A DNA stretch of 64,000 nucleotides, taken from Barthelona sp. PCE (lineage: Eukaryota > Metamonada: BaSk clade). The notes under the pieces were generated by a model. That model worked only from the letters and a program-made list of their open reading frames with translations, searched no databases and was not told the origin of the DNA. Made by a program: the position numbers and the translations under genes. This document shows, piece after piece, positions 37,237 through 47,000 of the stretch; position 1 is the first letter of the stretch, and each line of letters starts with the position of its first letter. The stretch covers positions 992,001 through 1,056,000 of the forward strand of contig JAUFOR010000004.1 in NCBI GenBank assembly GCA_040285745.1, read 5' to 3'.

Positions 37237-38700
37237 ATGTCGCAGAAGAATAGGGAATGGATATCAGAGTACAAAAAATTAAATCGCGAGCAACGTATTG
37301 CAGCTAATGATTTATTAGGGCTTTTTGGGAGGAAAAACGACGAATTTAGAGAGCTATTTTGCAGTGCTGAAGAGAGGTGGCACAAATATGACGTTTCGTA
37401 TAGGGAATTTGAGATGAAACTTAACAGAAATTTGAGAATTGTACGAAGCAGTTTCAGTGATTTAAAGCATGAATTATATCGTATGAATGCACAAAATTCC
37501 ACATCTGAGGAGGAAGCCATTTTTTTACAGAATTTGTATGAACGAGTGGAGGGAAATTTGAGGAAGATTGGTCTATGTTATGTTAATGATTTTACGGATC
37601 TAAAACAAAATGAACAAGATTTAGAACAGCAGATATCAGATCTTTTGAAACATGTTGATGATATTGAACAAGAAGAAATTCAACCAGTAACCAAAAAAAG
37701 TCGAAATAATATTCATAGCGTGATAGAAAGACATGCTCCCAGTACAGGTAGCAAACTAATAGAAGAGATGAGATGTGTTGAGGATTCATTAATACAAATT
37801 GAAAGTATAAGACCCAGCATTGCAATAGACTTAGCAAACAGATTATCAAAGTATTCGACCTCAGCGATTTTAAAACTTAATGAAGAATCTGTATTGAACA
37901 AGGGGTATAAGCTTAATATTGAAAAACATATAGAACGATTTTTTGAAAAAAATCCTTTAGAAACCAACTCGGATGATTTCTATGATTATATTTTATATTT
38001 TCTGAAAGTATCTATTCTAAATCGAAGAAGGGATATCATTTTAAGACGTTGGAATGTTGAAAAGGAAGAGAAACGGATTAAATTAATAGAAGAAGAAAAA
38101 TCTAAAAAAGCAGAGCAAAAAATTCATATGAAAGAACAAAATCGTTTAAGAAATATTGAAGCAGAGAAGAGACGTAAACAAAAGGAGAAAATAGCTGCAT
38201 GGCGTGAAGCAGAAGAAAGAAAAAGGAAAAAAGAGGAAATGCAACGTTTTAAGGAAGAACAGATGATAAAAAAGCGAGAAAAAGATGCATTTGATAAAAG
38301 AAGAAAGTTATTAAAGCTCAAATTACAAGCTCAGGAAGAGGAAGAATCACCTAATACGATTGATCTTGCGGTATCACCTGTTTCCAGACCTCGATTGAGT
38401 CAAGAGCAAAAACAACGTATTAAAAAGCGAGAGGAGGAGCATTTCTTAAAGCATCAGCGTCTTAGAAATGCAAAAAAACGAAAGGAAATTGAAAGACAAA
38501 AGTTGGAGCAGCGAATTATCGAACGTATGCACACAAACGGCACTAGAGATGTGGAGCGCAGCTTTGATCGACTCGTATCGAAGACAGAATCACAGTTAAC
38601 ACGAGAAAAAGCTCAAACAAATGTGTCACATACAGTTGGTATTAAAAACACATTTATTCCACAGTCTAGAGCTGTTCCTAAGTGGCGTCAAGGTTTGTAA
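37237..38700 (+). CDS. Long coiled-coil protein, CCDC112-like
   Basis: A 487-residue protein starting MSQKNREWISEY; seven codons upstream only a GTG could start. It is helical through most of its length, with a charged coiled coil rich in Lys, Arg and Glu from about residue 270 to 440 (KKAEQKIHMKEQNRLRNIE and similar). The C-terminus ends in IPQSRAVPKWRQGL, a pattern I associate with CCDC112-type centriolar/ciliary proteins. That link rests on memory of the family's end motif and is modest. A cytoskeletal or basal-body role would suit the MOK kinase gene in the window. Its stop lies one base from that of the aldo-keto reductase. Confidence 0.65.
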   Translation: MSQKNREWISEYKKLNREQRIAANDLLGLFGRKNDEFRELFCSAEERWHKYDVSYREFEMKLNRNLRIVRSSFSDLKHELYRMNAQNSTSEEEAIFLQNLYERVEGNLRKIGLCYVNDFTDLKQNEQDLEQQISDLLKHVDDIEQEEIQPVTKKSRNNIHSVIERHAPSTGSKLIEEMRCVEDSLIQIESIRPSIAIDLANRLSKYSTSAILKLNEESVLNKGYKLNIEKHIERFFEKNPLETNSDDFYDYILYFLKVSILNRRRDIILRRWNVEKEEKRIKLIEEEKSKKAEQKIHMKEQNRLRNIEAEKRRKQKEKIAAWREAEERKRKKEEMQRFKEEQMIKKREKDAFDKRRKLLKLKLQAQEEEESPNTIDLAVSPVSRPRLSQEQKQRIKKREEEHFLKHQRLRNAKKRKEIERQKLEQRIIERMHTNGTRDVERSFDRLVSKTESQLTREKAQTNVSHTVGIKNTFIPQSRAVPKWRQGL

Positions 38701-38701
38701 T

Positions 38702-39649
38702 CTATTTTTTTGCAGGGAATACTCTTCCAATCCAAGATGCAATTTCACCATCAAGAGTACGAGCATTCTCATCATCCATAGTTTCAATAGCTTCAAGGTC
38801 TTCAGCATCAAGGATAATATTGGAGTCATTCTTATTAGAAATAATTCTATGTTCTTTAGAACTCTTGGGAATTACTATAAAATCGTTTTGAATAGCCCAA
38901 GCCAAGATAATATTAGCAGGACCACAGCTATGTTTTGCTGATAATGTCTTCAAGACTTCATGTTCAAGTAAATTACTGCGCGAACCTCCTCCTAAAGTTG
39001 AATAACTCATGACAGCAACTCCATGTTCTTGCAAGAAGTTAACCAATTCTCTGTTACGCAAGGCAGGAGAAAGCTCAATTTGATCAACCTCAGGAAGGGT
39101 AAGGCCAGCATCAATGATCTCCTTAAAGTGATGTTGAAGAAAATTGGAAACACCAATGTGTCTAGTTAATCCATCTTCTTTGATGGCAATCATTTGACGC
39201 CACATGTGATCAATTGTCATTTCTTCGTTGATGATAACCTCACCGTCTTCACCACGAGGGAATAATTCCTCATGAGGCTCAGCAGAATCAAATGGCACAG
39301 GCCAGTGAGTGATAAAAAGATCCATATATTCTAAACCAAGCTGTTCAAGCGTCAGGCGTGCTGCGTCGGCAACATGTCCCCATTGAGTGTTCCATAACTT
39401 TCCTACTATGAATAAATCTTCTCTAGTAACACCATCAAGTTCATCAAGCGCACGTTTAATGCCCTTACCGACAGCTTTTTGGTTTCCGTAAACCAAAGCG
39501 CAATCGATAAGTCTATAACCATTCTTGATAGCGAAAAAAACTGCATTGCTCACAGTATCATCATCAATGGTATCTTCCAACCCACTCCAGGTACCAACAC
39601 CAAAAAGAGGCATACCCAGACTTTCGAGTCTTCTGTCTGTTGTATTCAT
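38702..39649 (-). CDS. Aldo-keto reductase
   Basis: A 315-residue TIM-barrel NADPH-dependent reductase of usual family length. The catalytic tetrad is complete: Asp49 and Tyr54 (LIDCALVYGN), Lys84 (VGKLWNT) and His115 (ITHWPVP). The substrate loop PHEELFPRGEDGEV, the GVSNF strand and the cofactor site IPKSSKEHRI with following Asn/Asp all fit the family. It reduces carbonyl compounds such as sugars, aldehydes or methylglyoxal; the exact substrate cannot be told. Codons are slightly richer in G and C than in neighbouring membrane genes, as expected of a well-expressed enzyme. One base separates it from the convergent coiled-coil gene. Confidence 0.93.
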   Translation of the reverse strand: MNTTDRRLESLGMPLFGVGTWSGLEDTIDDDTVSNAVFFAIKNGYRLIDCALVYGNQKAVGKGIKRALDELDGVTREDLFIVGKLWNTQWGHVADAARLTLEQLGLEYMDLFITHWPVPFDSAEPHEELFPRGEDGEVIINEEMTIDHMWRQMIAIKEDGLTRHIGVSNFLQHHFKEIIDAGLTLPEVDQIELSPALRNRELVNFLQEHGVAVMSYSTLGGGSRSNLLEHEVLKTLSAKHSCGPANIILAWAIQNDFIVIPKSSKEHRIISNKNDSNIILDAEDLEAIETMDDENARTLDGEIASWIGRVFPAKK

Positions 39650-39758
39650 ATTACGTTAAAAGAGAAAGAAATTAATTAGCAGGTGATTCCTGAAAATTAT
39701 GGTTATAGAGTGTTGATTTTATTTAAAATGTGGCTAAAATAAAAGAAAAAGCAAAATA

Positions 39759-42700
39759 CTAAAGGTTGTCAAACATATTCTTTGTAAAAGCTTTTTCAGC
39801 ACCAATTACGTTTTCGTCGAATGTATTAAGGTACAATGAGGTCAGTCGCATAGAATCTAAGTCATAAAGAATGTAACAGTCGCTGCTTATACGAAGATAA
39901 GGTATAACTCCAACATCATCGTTCTGAAAACATAAGAATGATAAGAACCACCCTAAATACTCTTCCGGGATCCATGAAAGATACTTGGACTCAACAATTT
40001 CACTAAACCTACAACAAGACTTCTCCTGAACAAAAAAAACAATTGCAAGAATAATTAAGCGTCCCATATGAGTGATATGTGTACCATTCCAAAAGAACAG
40101 CTTATTAAAGAAACCATTATCAGCAAATTGTAAGGGATAAGAACGTAAAAAAAATGCAATATCATGATTGACAGAATCAGCAATTGGATATTTCCATTCC
40201 GAATCGGGGTGGTACGACACAGAAAACTCACGAGGAGCGTTGGCAACCATTGAATCAACCTTATTATCTGTGAATGTCGAAATAATTGAAGCTAAAACAT
40301 TGGTAGTTGAAATACCCTGATTTTGTTTCTCTAAAAGCATCTCCCAATGACCTGAAGAATCAATATCGTCAAAGCTGAATGGAGAACCGTAACCTAAAAT
40401 GGAACAGAATTCATTAAGACAAAAAAAAGTTGATTGTATATCATTAATATCAATCGAAAAATGACATAAAAATTGATTGAACGTTGTATATTCCTCTGGT
40501 TTATGATAAAACAGTCCAATACCTGTGTATAATCTATCTAGCTTCTTCATTTCTTTTTTTCTATTGGTAAAACTTTCTAAAAAGAAACTAAAATTTGCAC
40601 TGTTCAAAAGATTTTTAAACCCTCGAATTTGACTCTTATTAATCATCCCTTTGCTGTGATTTTTAATAAAAGTACCAGTATCAAGAGGTTTAGGTGCACA
40701 GATATTGTGTGCACAAAGCGCACACTGAAGAAGATGACCAATATTATTGCCACAAGCTTGAGCTGCACTCAAGAAGGCAGATTCAGTAACATGTTGGGGA
40801 TCACTAATGATCTTGTACTCGCCAAACGATTGCAAAAGCAGGTTGAGTGATGAAACAGCAATAACATCACTAGTATCACACTGTTCATATCCAGTTCGTT
40901 GTCTTTTTAAGGGTGCAGATGTTTGTTTTCTTACCTTGCTACCAAATATTATATCAAGTGGCTCAAAATAAACAGTTAGTTTAGCATCAATATTCTCATT
41001 ATGAGATATGGTCTGACTGTAGCAATCATTTCTCCAATTTGGATAGTTTGGATGCAACACATTAATATAGTACATTACAGTGTGACAGTAACGTGCATAA
41101 CTACTCAGTCTGAATAGATTCGCATTCCGATCTGATCCCTTTGCTTCTTTTTGATCCTCATCATGCTCGTTAATATATTCCTTAATATCATCTTCAGAAA
41201 TCAATTCAAGGATACTCTTCCTTGTCGTTTCGAGTTCAATTGCTAATTCTGCCCACTTCTCACCACATCTAGATTCCTTAGTTTCTCCACGAACGTATCT
41301 GAATGCAAGAAAGGCATTCCTAAGTTCTTTAAAAGTCAACAAATGTGTTGGAGAAAGTCTAAAATTCCTCACAATAAGCTCAATTAAATCAGCATATGAT
41401 CTGTCAACGTACATACGTGACGAATCATAATCGGAAAAATTCAACAAACGGTTTTCCATCCTCAATCTTGTAAGCTCAGCAACGCTCACCTTATTTTTAG
41501 CATCATTTTCCAATACACTAATATCATCAAGTAATCTAGCTGTAATACGTAACACATCATTCTTGAAATGATCAAGTGTGTATTCTTCACCATCATCTTC
41601 TTCTTCGAGAAAACGCATGCGAAGTCTATCAGTATTGAGTTTCAATTCGGTATTAATCGTAATTGAATTATCTAGTGGAGATGTGATTGTCAGAATTTCT
41701 ACTTTCAAAAAATCTCTGAATAAACGAGTGAATGAACGTAAACAAGTAACATCAGACATAAGGTCAAATACAGAAATGTTACCACTTTGAATAAGCTTAC
41801 AAAAGTCTTTCATGATCATATTGCGGTATGTATACACCTTGAAAGGATCAATACATCTATGTACTATTGTAACGTGAAGGAAATGTTTCAGTGTCATGCG
41901 ATTTGCAATATCTTTGGGTGAAAAAGTTGTATCAAACCCATTCTCCTCAAAAAAATTAACGAGATACTCCCAAAGAATCGTATATCTATCTTCACTAGCC
42001 ACGTATCCGTATGAATAAGGGAATGGATTATCCTTCTTACGCATGTTCTCAATAGGTTTAGGTTGATTAAAAGATAATTGTTTGGATCTCAACTCTTTCA
42101 TTTTATCACTAGATGGAAGATTTTCTATTACATCAGTATGAACAATGGGATCCAAGCTATAGAAATCAAATGTTGCACTGTAATGAGTGGTCTTTCCATC
42201 GAAAATTGATCCATCAGGTTTGCAACGATAATGATAAACATGAGGAAAATGTCCTATATTATAAAAATCCTTGTTAAATGCGTCTAACTGTCTTGCTGAA
42301 CACGTTTCTAACCCTGGAATCTCAAGATGGGAAACTAAACTGGCAAAGAAATCTGCTAACAATGTATCGACTTGTCTTTTCTGAATTAATTGATGCAATA
42401 AATCACTTGAAATTTCATGAAAAGAACGCTTCTTGACTTTTTGAACAGGTTTCACAGCTGAAGTACTAGAAATCAAAGGACTTTCTAAAGATAAAGACTT
42501 CATTAACTGTTCAGTTGCTGCAATATTGGGTTCAGAGTAACGCGTACTAAAATACTGTTTGAATTCATCAGTCATTTGTAAAACAACAGCTGGTTTGGTC
42601 TTGATAGTATCAAAAACAGTCATCGTCTCGCCATTGATGTTCCGTCCTACTTTTCGCCAATTCTCAACGTATCGTTCAACACCTGTTAATGAAAACATGG

Positions 42701-43952
42701 TTAAATTCGATAGAGTTGTTAAGTTAAAAGATGGCAATAGTGATACTTTGGTTAAAATATCGAGAGTTGGTGGAAGAACAGATGTAAAGTGCTGTTGAAG
42801 CAAAAACTCGTTGGTAAACAATGCAATCGGTTCACGACCAACAGAGCCATTAATAATTTCAAAGTTATCATCATGTTGTTTTCTTGGTTGACTGTAAATA
42901 AAGTTCAACACACCACGAGGAACACAATTAAAGGCAGAGCACTTATCTTTGGTGAAGAGATGCTCCAGCATTATTCTGTATATAATGTAAAAGAATGGAT
43001 TTTCTTTTAGTACTCCATTATCTTTATGTATTGTCAACTCACTCCTATTGATGATGAATGGATGTGAAAGAACTCCTAAGGAACTAAGAGAATTGATCAT
43101 GATCTGTTGACATAGTGCCTTTTGAGTATTCAACAATCGTCTTGGAATATGAGTTGTTTTATAAAAACAGTATGAAGTATTTATGTCGCGTTCATTGCTT
43201 GTCTTGAAAACTGATCCCTTGTTCTTACGATGATTGATTCCCTCGCATAACTCACACTGCCTGATGAACTGAGGGTCCACACGAGCTGTTGATAGTGTAT
43301 TTGGAGAATAACTGTAACTAATTGACTTTAGTATACCAATCTTTGAAAACTCTGCAATAAAACGACTAGATTCCTTACGATCAAAGCCAAAGAACTGATG
43401 CAGTAACAGCTGAGAGCATCCTGAAGAAAACATTCTTAAGTATTGAAAGAACTCTGTTATTTGATGAGGTGAGTTATTTACCTTACCAAGCAAAGTTGAA
43501 TAGACATCATTAGATACGCACAACGACCGACAATCGTGCGTTTCTGTGCTGTATATGTACAGGGATTGAAGATAATCGTCGTTTTGACACCTATCCAAAA
43601 AACCTTGCTTACTCACCCTTGCAATCTTAACCTTGCCTTCTAATTCGATTCTCTTCTTATTACTGAGTCCTTTCTTGCGCTGCTGTTTTAACATGCTGTT
43701 TAAATCCTGGGTTGAGCAGAAGAACGATGTGTTATACTGACATTTAACAATTTTAACAAACGTACGTTTTGCAAATGCCAAATGAGAAGCCGTAGCCTCG
43801 GGGTAGTACTTCGAGAAGTCACTGATGAAGTCTGAATATTTTCTGCAACCCAAAACAAGACCATTTAACCAAAGGTGTGGAAATTGATGCACAGAACCTA
43901 TTTTCATTGGAAAGAAGACGTGCTCATCGGGTTTAATACCCATGACACTCAT
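39759..43952 (-). CDS. Candidate TFIIIC largest subunit (GTF3C1/TFC3-like)
   Basis: A 1397-residue nuclear-type protein; the start is the ATG at 43952 because the upstream codon is TTG. Two regions recall the B-box-binding subunit of TFIIIC. Near residues 190-230, MFSSGCSQLLLHQFFGFDRKE followed by FSKIGILKSI has the winged-helix pattern of that subunit. Near the C-terminus, FFWNGTHITHMGRLIILAIVFF and then a helix pair before FLSFLCFQNDDVGVIPYL matches the family's closing domain. Basic and acidic linkers (PLKRQRTGYEQ; EEEDDGEEY) join them. TFIIIC recruits RNA polymerase III to tRNA genes. The match is by pattern only. Its 5' end is 83 nt from the divergent giant gene. Confidence 0.6.
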   Translation of the reverse strand: MSVMGIKPDEHVFFPMKIGSVHQFPHLWLNGLVLGCRKYSDFISDFSKYYPEATASHLAFAKRTFVKIVKCQYNTSFFCSTQDLNSMLKQQRKKGLSNKKRIELEGKVKIARVSKQGFLDRCQNDDYLQSLYIYSTETHDCRSLCVSNDVYSTLLGKVNNSPHQITEFFQYLRMFSSGCSQLLLHQFFGFDRKESSRFIAEFSKIGILKSISYSYSPNTLSTARVDPQFIRQCELCEGINHRKNKGSVFKTSNERDINTSYCFYKTTHIPRRLLNTQKALCQQIMINSLSSLGVLSHPFIINRSELTIHKDNGVLKENPFFYIIYRIMLEHLFTKDKCSAFNCVPRGVLNFIYSQPRKQHDDNFEIINGSVGREPIALFTNEFLLQQHFTSVLPPTLDILTKVSLLPSFNLTTLSNLTMFSLTGVERYVENWRKVGRNINGETMTVFDTIKTKPAVVLQMTDEFKQYFSTRYSEPNIAATEQLMKSLSLESPLISSTSAVKPVQKVKKRSFHEISSDLLHQLIQKRQVDTLLADFFASLVSHLEIPGLETCSARQLDAFNKDFYNIGHFPHVYHYRCKPDGSIFDGKTTHYSATFDFYSLDPIVHTDVIENLPSSDKMKELRSKQLSFNQPKPIENMRKKDNPFPYSYGYVASEDRYTILWEYLVNFFEENGFDTTFSPKDIANRMTLKHFLHVTIVHRCIDPFKVYTYRNMIMKDFCKLIQSGNISVFDLMSDVTCLRSFTRLFRDFLKVEILTITSPLDNSITINTELKLNTDRLRMRFLEEEDDGEEYTLDHFKNDVLRITARLLDDISVLENDAKNKVSVAELTRLRMENRLLNFSDYDSSRMYVDRSYADLIELIVRNFRLSPTHLLTFKELRNAFLAFRYVRGETKESRCGEKWAELAIELETTRKSILELISEDDIKEYINEHDEDQKEAKGSDRNANLFRLSSYARYCHTVMYYINVLHPNYPNWRNDCYSQTISHNENIDAKLTVYFEPLDIIFGSKVRKQTSAPLKRQRTGYEQCDTSDVIAVSSLNLLLQSFGEYKIISDPQHVTESAFLSAAQACGNNIGHLLQCALCAHNICAPKPLDTGTFIKNHSKGMINKSQIRGFKNLLNSANFSFFLESFTNRKKEMKKLDRLYTGIGLFYHKPEEYTTFNQFLCHFSIDINDIQSTFFCLNEFCSILGYGSPFSFDDIDSSGHWEMLLEKQNQGISTTNVLASIISTFTDNKVDSMVANAPREFSVSYHPDSEWKYPIADSVNHDIAFFLRSYPLQFADNGFFNKLFFWNGTHITHMGRLIILAIVFFVQEKSCCRFSEIVESKYLSWIPEEYLGWFLSFLCFQNDDVGVIPYLRISSDCYILYDLDSMRLTSLYLNTFDENVIGAEKAFTKNMFDNL

Positions 43953-44035
43953 TCTCAAGTTCGGTAATTCTTCAAAACAGGATATAATCTTTTTTACACT
44001 TCTTCTAGTTCAGTCTATGTTTTAGATTATATTTT
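43953..44035. promoter_or_regulatory. 83-nt divergent promoter of the TFIIIC-like and giant surface genes
   Basis: All upstream signals for both genes must fit in 83 nt or lie within coding sequence. It is T-rich on the plus strand; a TTCAGTCTATG stretch before the giant gene could hold an initiator. I see no TATA box or known motif with confidence. Confidence 0.35.
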
Positions 44036-47000
44036 ATGCGACTAAGGATAGTTTTATTATCCATTTGCTTGCTTTTTGTATCAGGATACAGAGTTGGAGG
44101 GATCGAGTCTTTAAATGACAAGTTTGGCCTTAATATGGCTGGAATCACTCAATTTTGGCTGGGATTTGGATATATTGACACTAAATCATCACTAATTTCA
44201 TGTTATGCGGAAGACACAGTGCATATTAAATGCTTGTGTTCTGTTGGAGTTTCAAGTACACCAATCATAACAAGGGCTTTCTCTAAGTATTCAACATTGA
44301 AAATTGAAACAGTATCTTTTTCTTTACCAGAAAGTATGCAGTTGTCAGCCACTGAATTTTTGCAATCTGTTATAATACAGTCAAATCTGAAAGGTTATGG
44401 TGCAATAAGACCGAGTATCAACGATCTGATTGGAACTAAGACTGTTGCAGTTTTTGTTAAGATATATAGGTCTAGTACAACTATGAATTACTATGTTCGA
44501 GTATGGACACCTAATATTTTTAATGTAAGAGATGTTGGTTCAAAGGAAATTGAAATACACAGACAGAATTCACCTGATCCTATAGAATTATCAGTAGCTT
44601 CTTTGCGTTGTAGTAGTTTTCAATCTATGGATTTTTACACAAATATTGTTTGTGCCATTTATTCTGAGCCCGAAGAACAGCTTCACTTTGTTATATATGA
44701 TGTTGGTAGTGATAGCTTGGAACAGTTTGTGGTTAAAGTTCCTGCAGATTTTGATGAACTTTCATTTCTAAATGTTGTTTATGAAAACAATGTTCAAATC
44801 TTAATTGCTCAAGGATCAATCAATTTATATATTCCCAATTTCCCAGAAAACAGAGATATTGAAACTGTTGCAGTCATTAATGAAGTCTTTAATCTTCATT
44901 CAAATTTTATCCCCATCGTGTTGGATTCTTCTCGAGTTCGTGATTACATATTGTATTCGGGAAGAAATGAACAGTTCAACAGGTTGTATCTCACAGCAGA
45001 AAATACAGGTATTGATCTTGATAGTACAGGCTATGATGTCATGATTGATGTTTTTGAAATTAAAAAAAGTAATGATTTCACTGTAGTATCAATTAGTAGA
45101 ATGTCAGGCGATGCGATATTGGTTTACAATTCCCATGACTACTCGCTAAATACCACTTTTGATGCAAGTTCTTCTACCTCAATGTGTTTGAAGAGTAATA
45201 ACAATTTGTATTATATTGCAGAAGATGTGAATTATGAGATAAATTGTATGCATGTGGTTGATCTGAATGAAAATGCACTGGTTTACACAGCTTGTGATCC
45301 TTCATATAGATTTTATGATGTATCATGCACTGCTGATAATATTTATTTTTCAACACAAGATACCATATCCTTAAGAAAACTTGCATGCTCGATGACAGGT
45401 GAAATCGATTACCATTGTCCATTTATGGCTGATCAGACAGAATCAGATTTTACTCTTGCGTTGACCAAAACTTTGTTGTTAGTTTATACTGATGATGAAT
45501 TGCGAGGTTACAGTGAAATACGCAGCTCACACTATAGAGTAATTGATACAATCAATAACTTTAGTGATGCAGCAATCTTAAAAACATTTCCAATGACAAA
45601 CGCGATTGGTTGGTATGTGCTTTATGAAAGGGGTAAGAATAGTATTTATTGGGGCACATACAATGAAACAGTAGGGTTTGAAGATTGTTCTGATATTATA
45701 ACACATTCAGTTCATGATATTATAATTGTTAATAATCGAATGATAATTTCTTTTGATGAAAAAGATAAAGTTCAAGTTTTGATTTATGATAGAATTTCGA
45801 ATACTTGGATACATGAAGGTTTTGTTAGTTTTGATATGTTGATCAATTATAATTTTGGTGGCTCAATGATTTTATCAGGAAATACTTTACTTTTTACCGG
45901 AATTGCTTCACAATTCATTGAAAATGACTTGATATACTACCATACATTGGACATTGTATGTGAAGATAATCATGTTTTAAATGAATACATGCAGTGTGTA
46001 TTAGTATGTGATGAAGGTGCAATTTTTATCCCAGCAACTGACACGTGTGTTCAATGCGAATCTGGTATGTATGCATATGAAGATTTTTGTCTCACCTGTT
46101 TATCAGGACATTTTTGTGTCAATGGTATAAAAACAATCTGTCCCAATGGAATGGTTGCCGGTAAGGGGAGCATAAGTTGTGTCGCTTGTGATTCACAATC
46201 AGCTCCTAATTCTGAAAGAAGTTCATGTGTGAAAAATTTTGTTTCTTGTCCAAGTAATTTTGTAGTAGCTTTTAGTTTATCAGTACAAGGTGACATATGC
46301 TTATTTGACATTGGAAAGGATGATAAGAAGTTTCTTTCTTCAACAGATAATGTTTATATTAGTGATAATCTTGTTATTGATCATGCAATTTCATCAAAAG
46401 GAGTTCGATATATTTCAGGTTCAATTTACATCGAAAATGGTGAGTTAAAAACTGGAAAAGGCTTTCAAAGTATATTGATAAATGATTTTACATGTATCAA
46501 TGGTACTTTTACTTCACTTAGTATGAAAATCAAAGGATCTCTTATTTTACTGAATTGTTCTTTTTCTGTTATAGATTTGATTGTTGAAAGAGACGTTGAA
46601 ATTGCAAATAGTTCAGTACGTGTATTCCATAAAGTTTTTTTTTATCATCACACTATATACGTATCTAATACCCATATTACATCAGTCGCTGTATTATTTG
46701 GACACTTCTCAATTGCTCGGTTGACTGATGTAACGGTTGAAGGAAGTATTATTATGTTTAAGGCTGCACAATTAGTAGTTCAAAATTGTTCTTCAACATC
46801 ACTTTCAGCTGATGTTCATAGCAGTATCAAAGGAGAACTGTTGGTTAAAACACTGTTTACAACTGCACTACCAACGTTTTCTTTGCCTGTTTTGGACCTT
46901 ATGTCGTTTCAAAGGTTTAACAGAAGTGCAGTCACCGTATCTCATCCTACTGCACCTATTTGTAACTATGATGATGCTCTTGAACTAGTTGGCTTATCTG

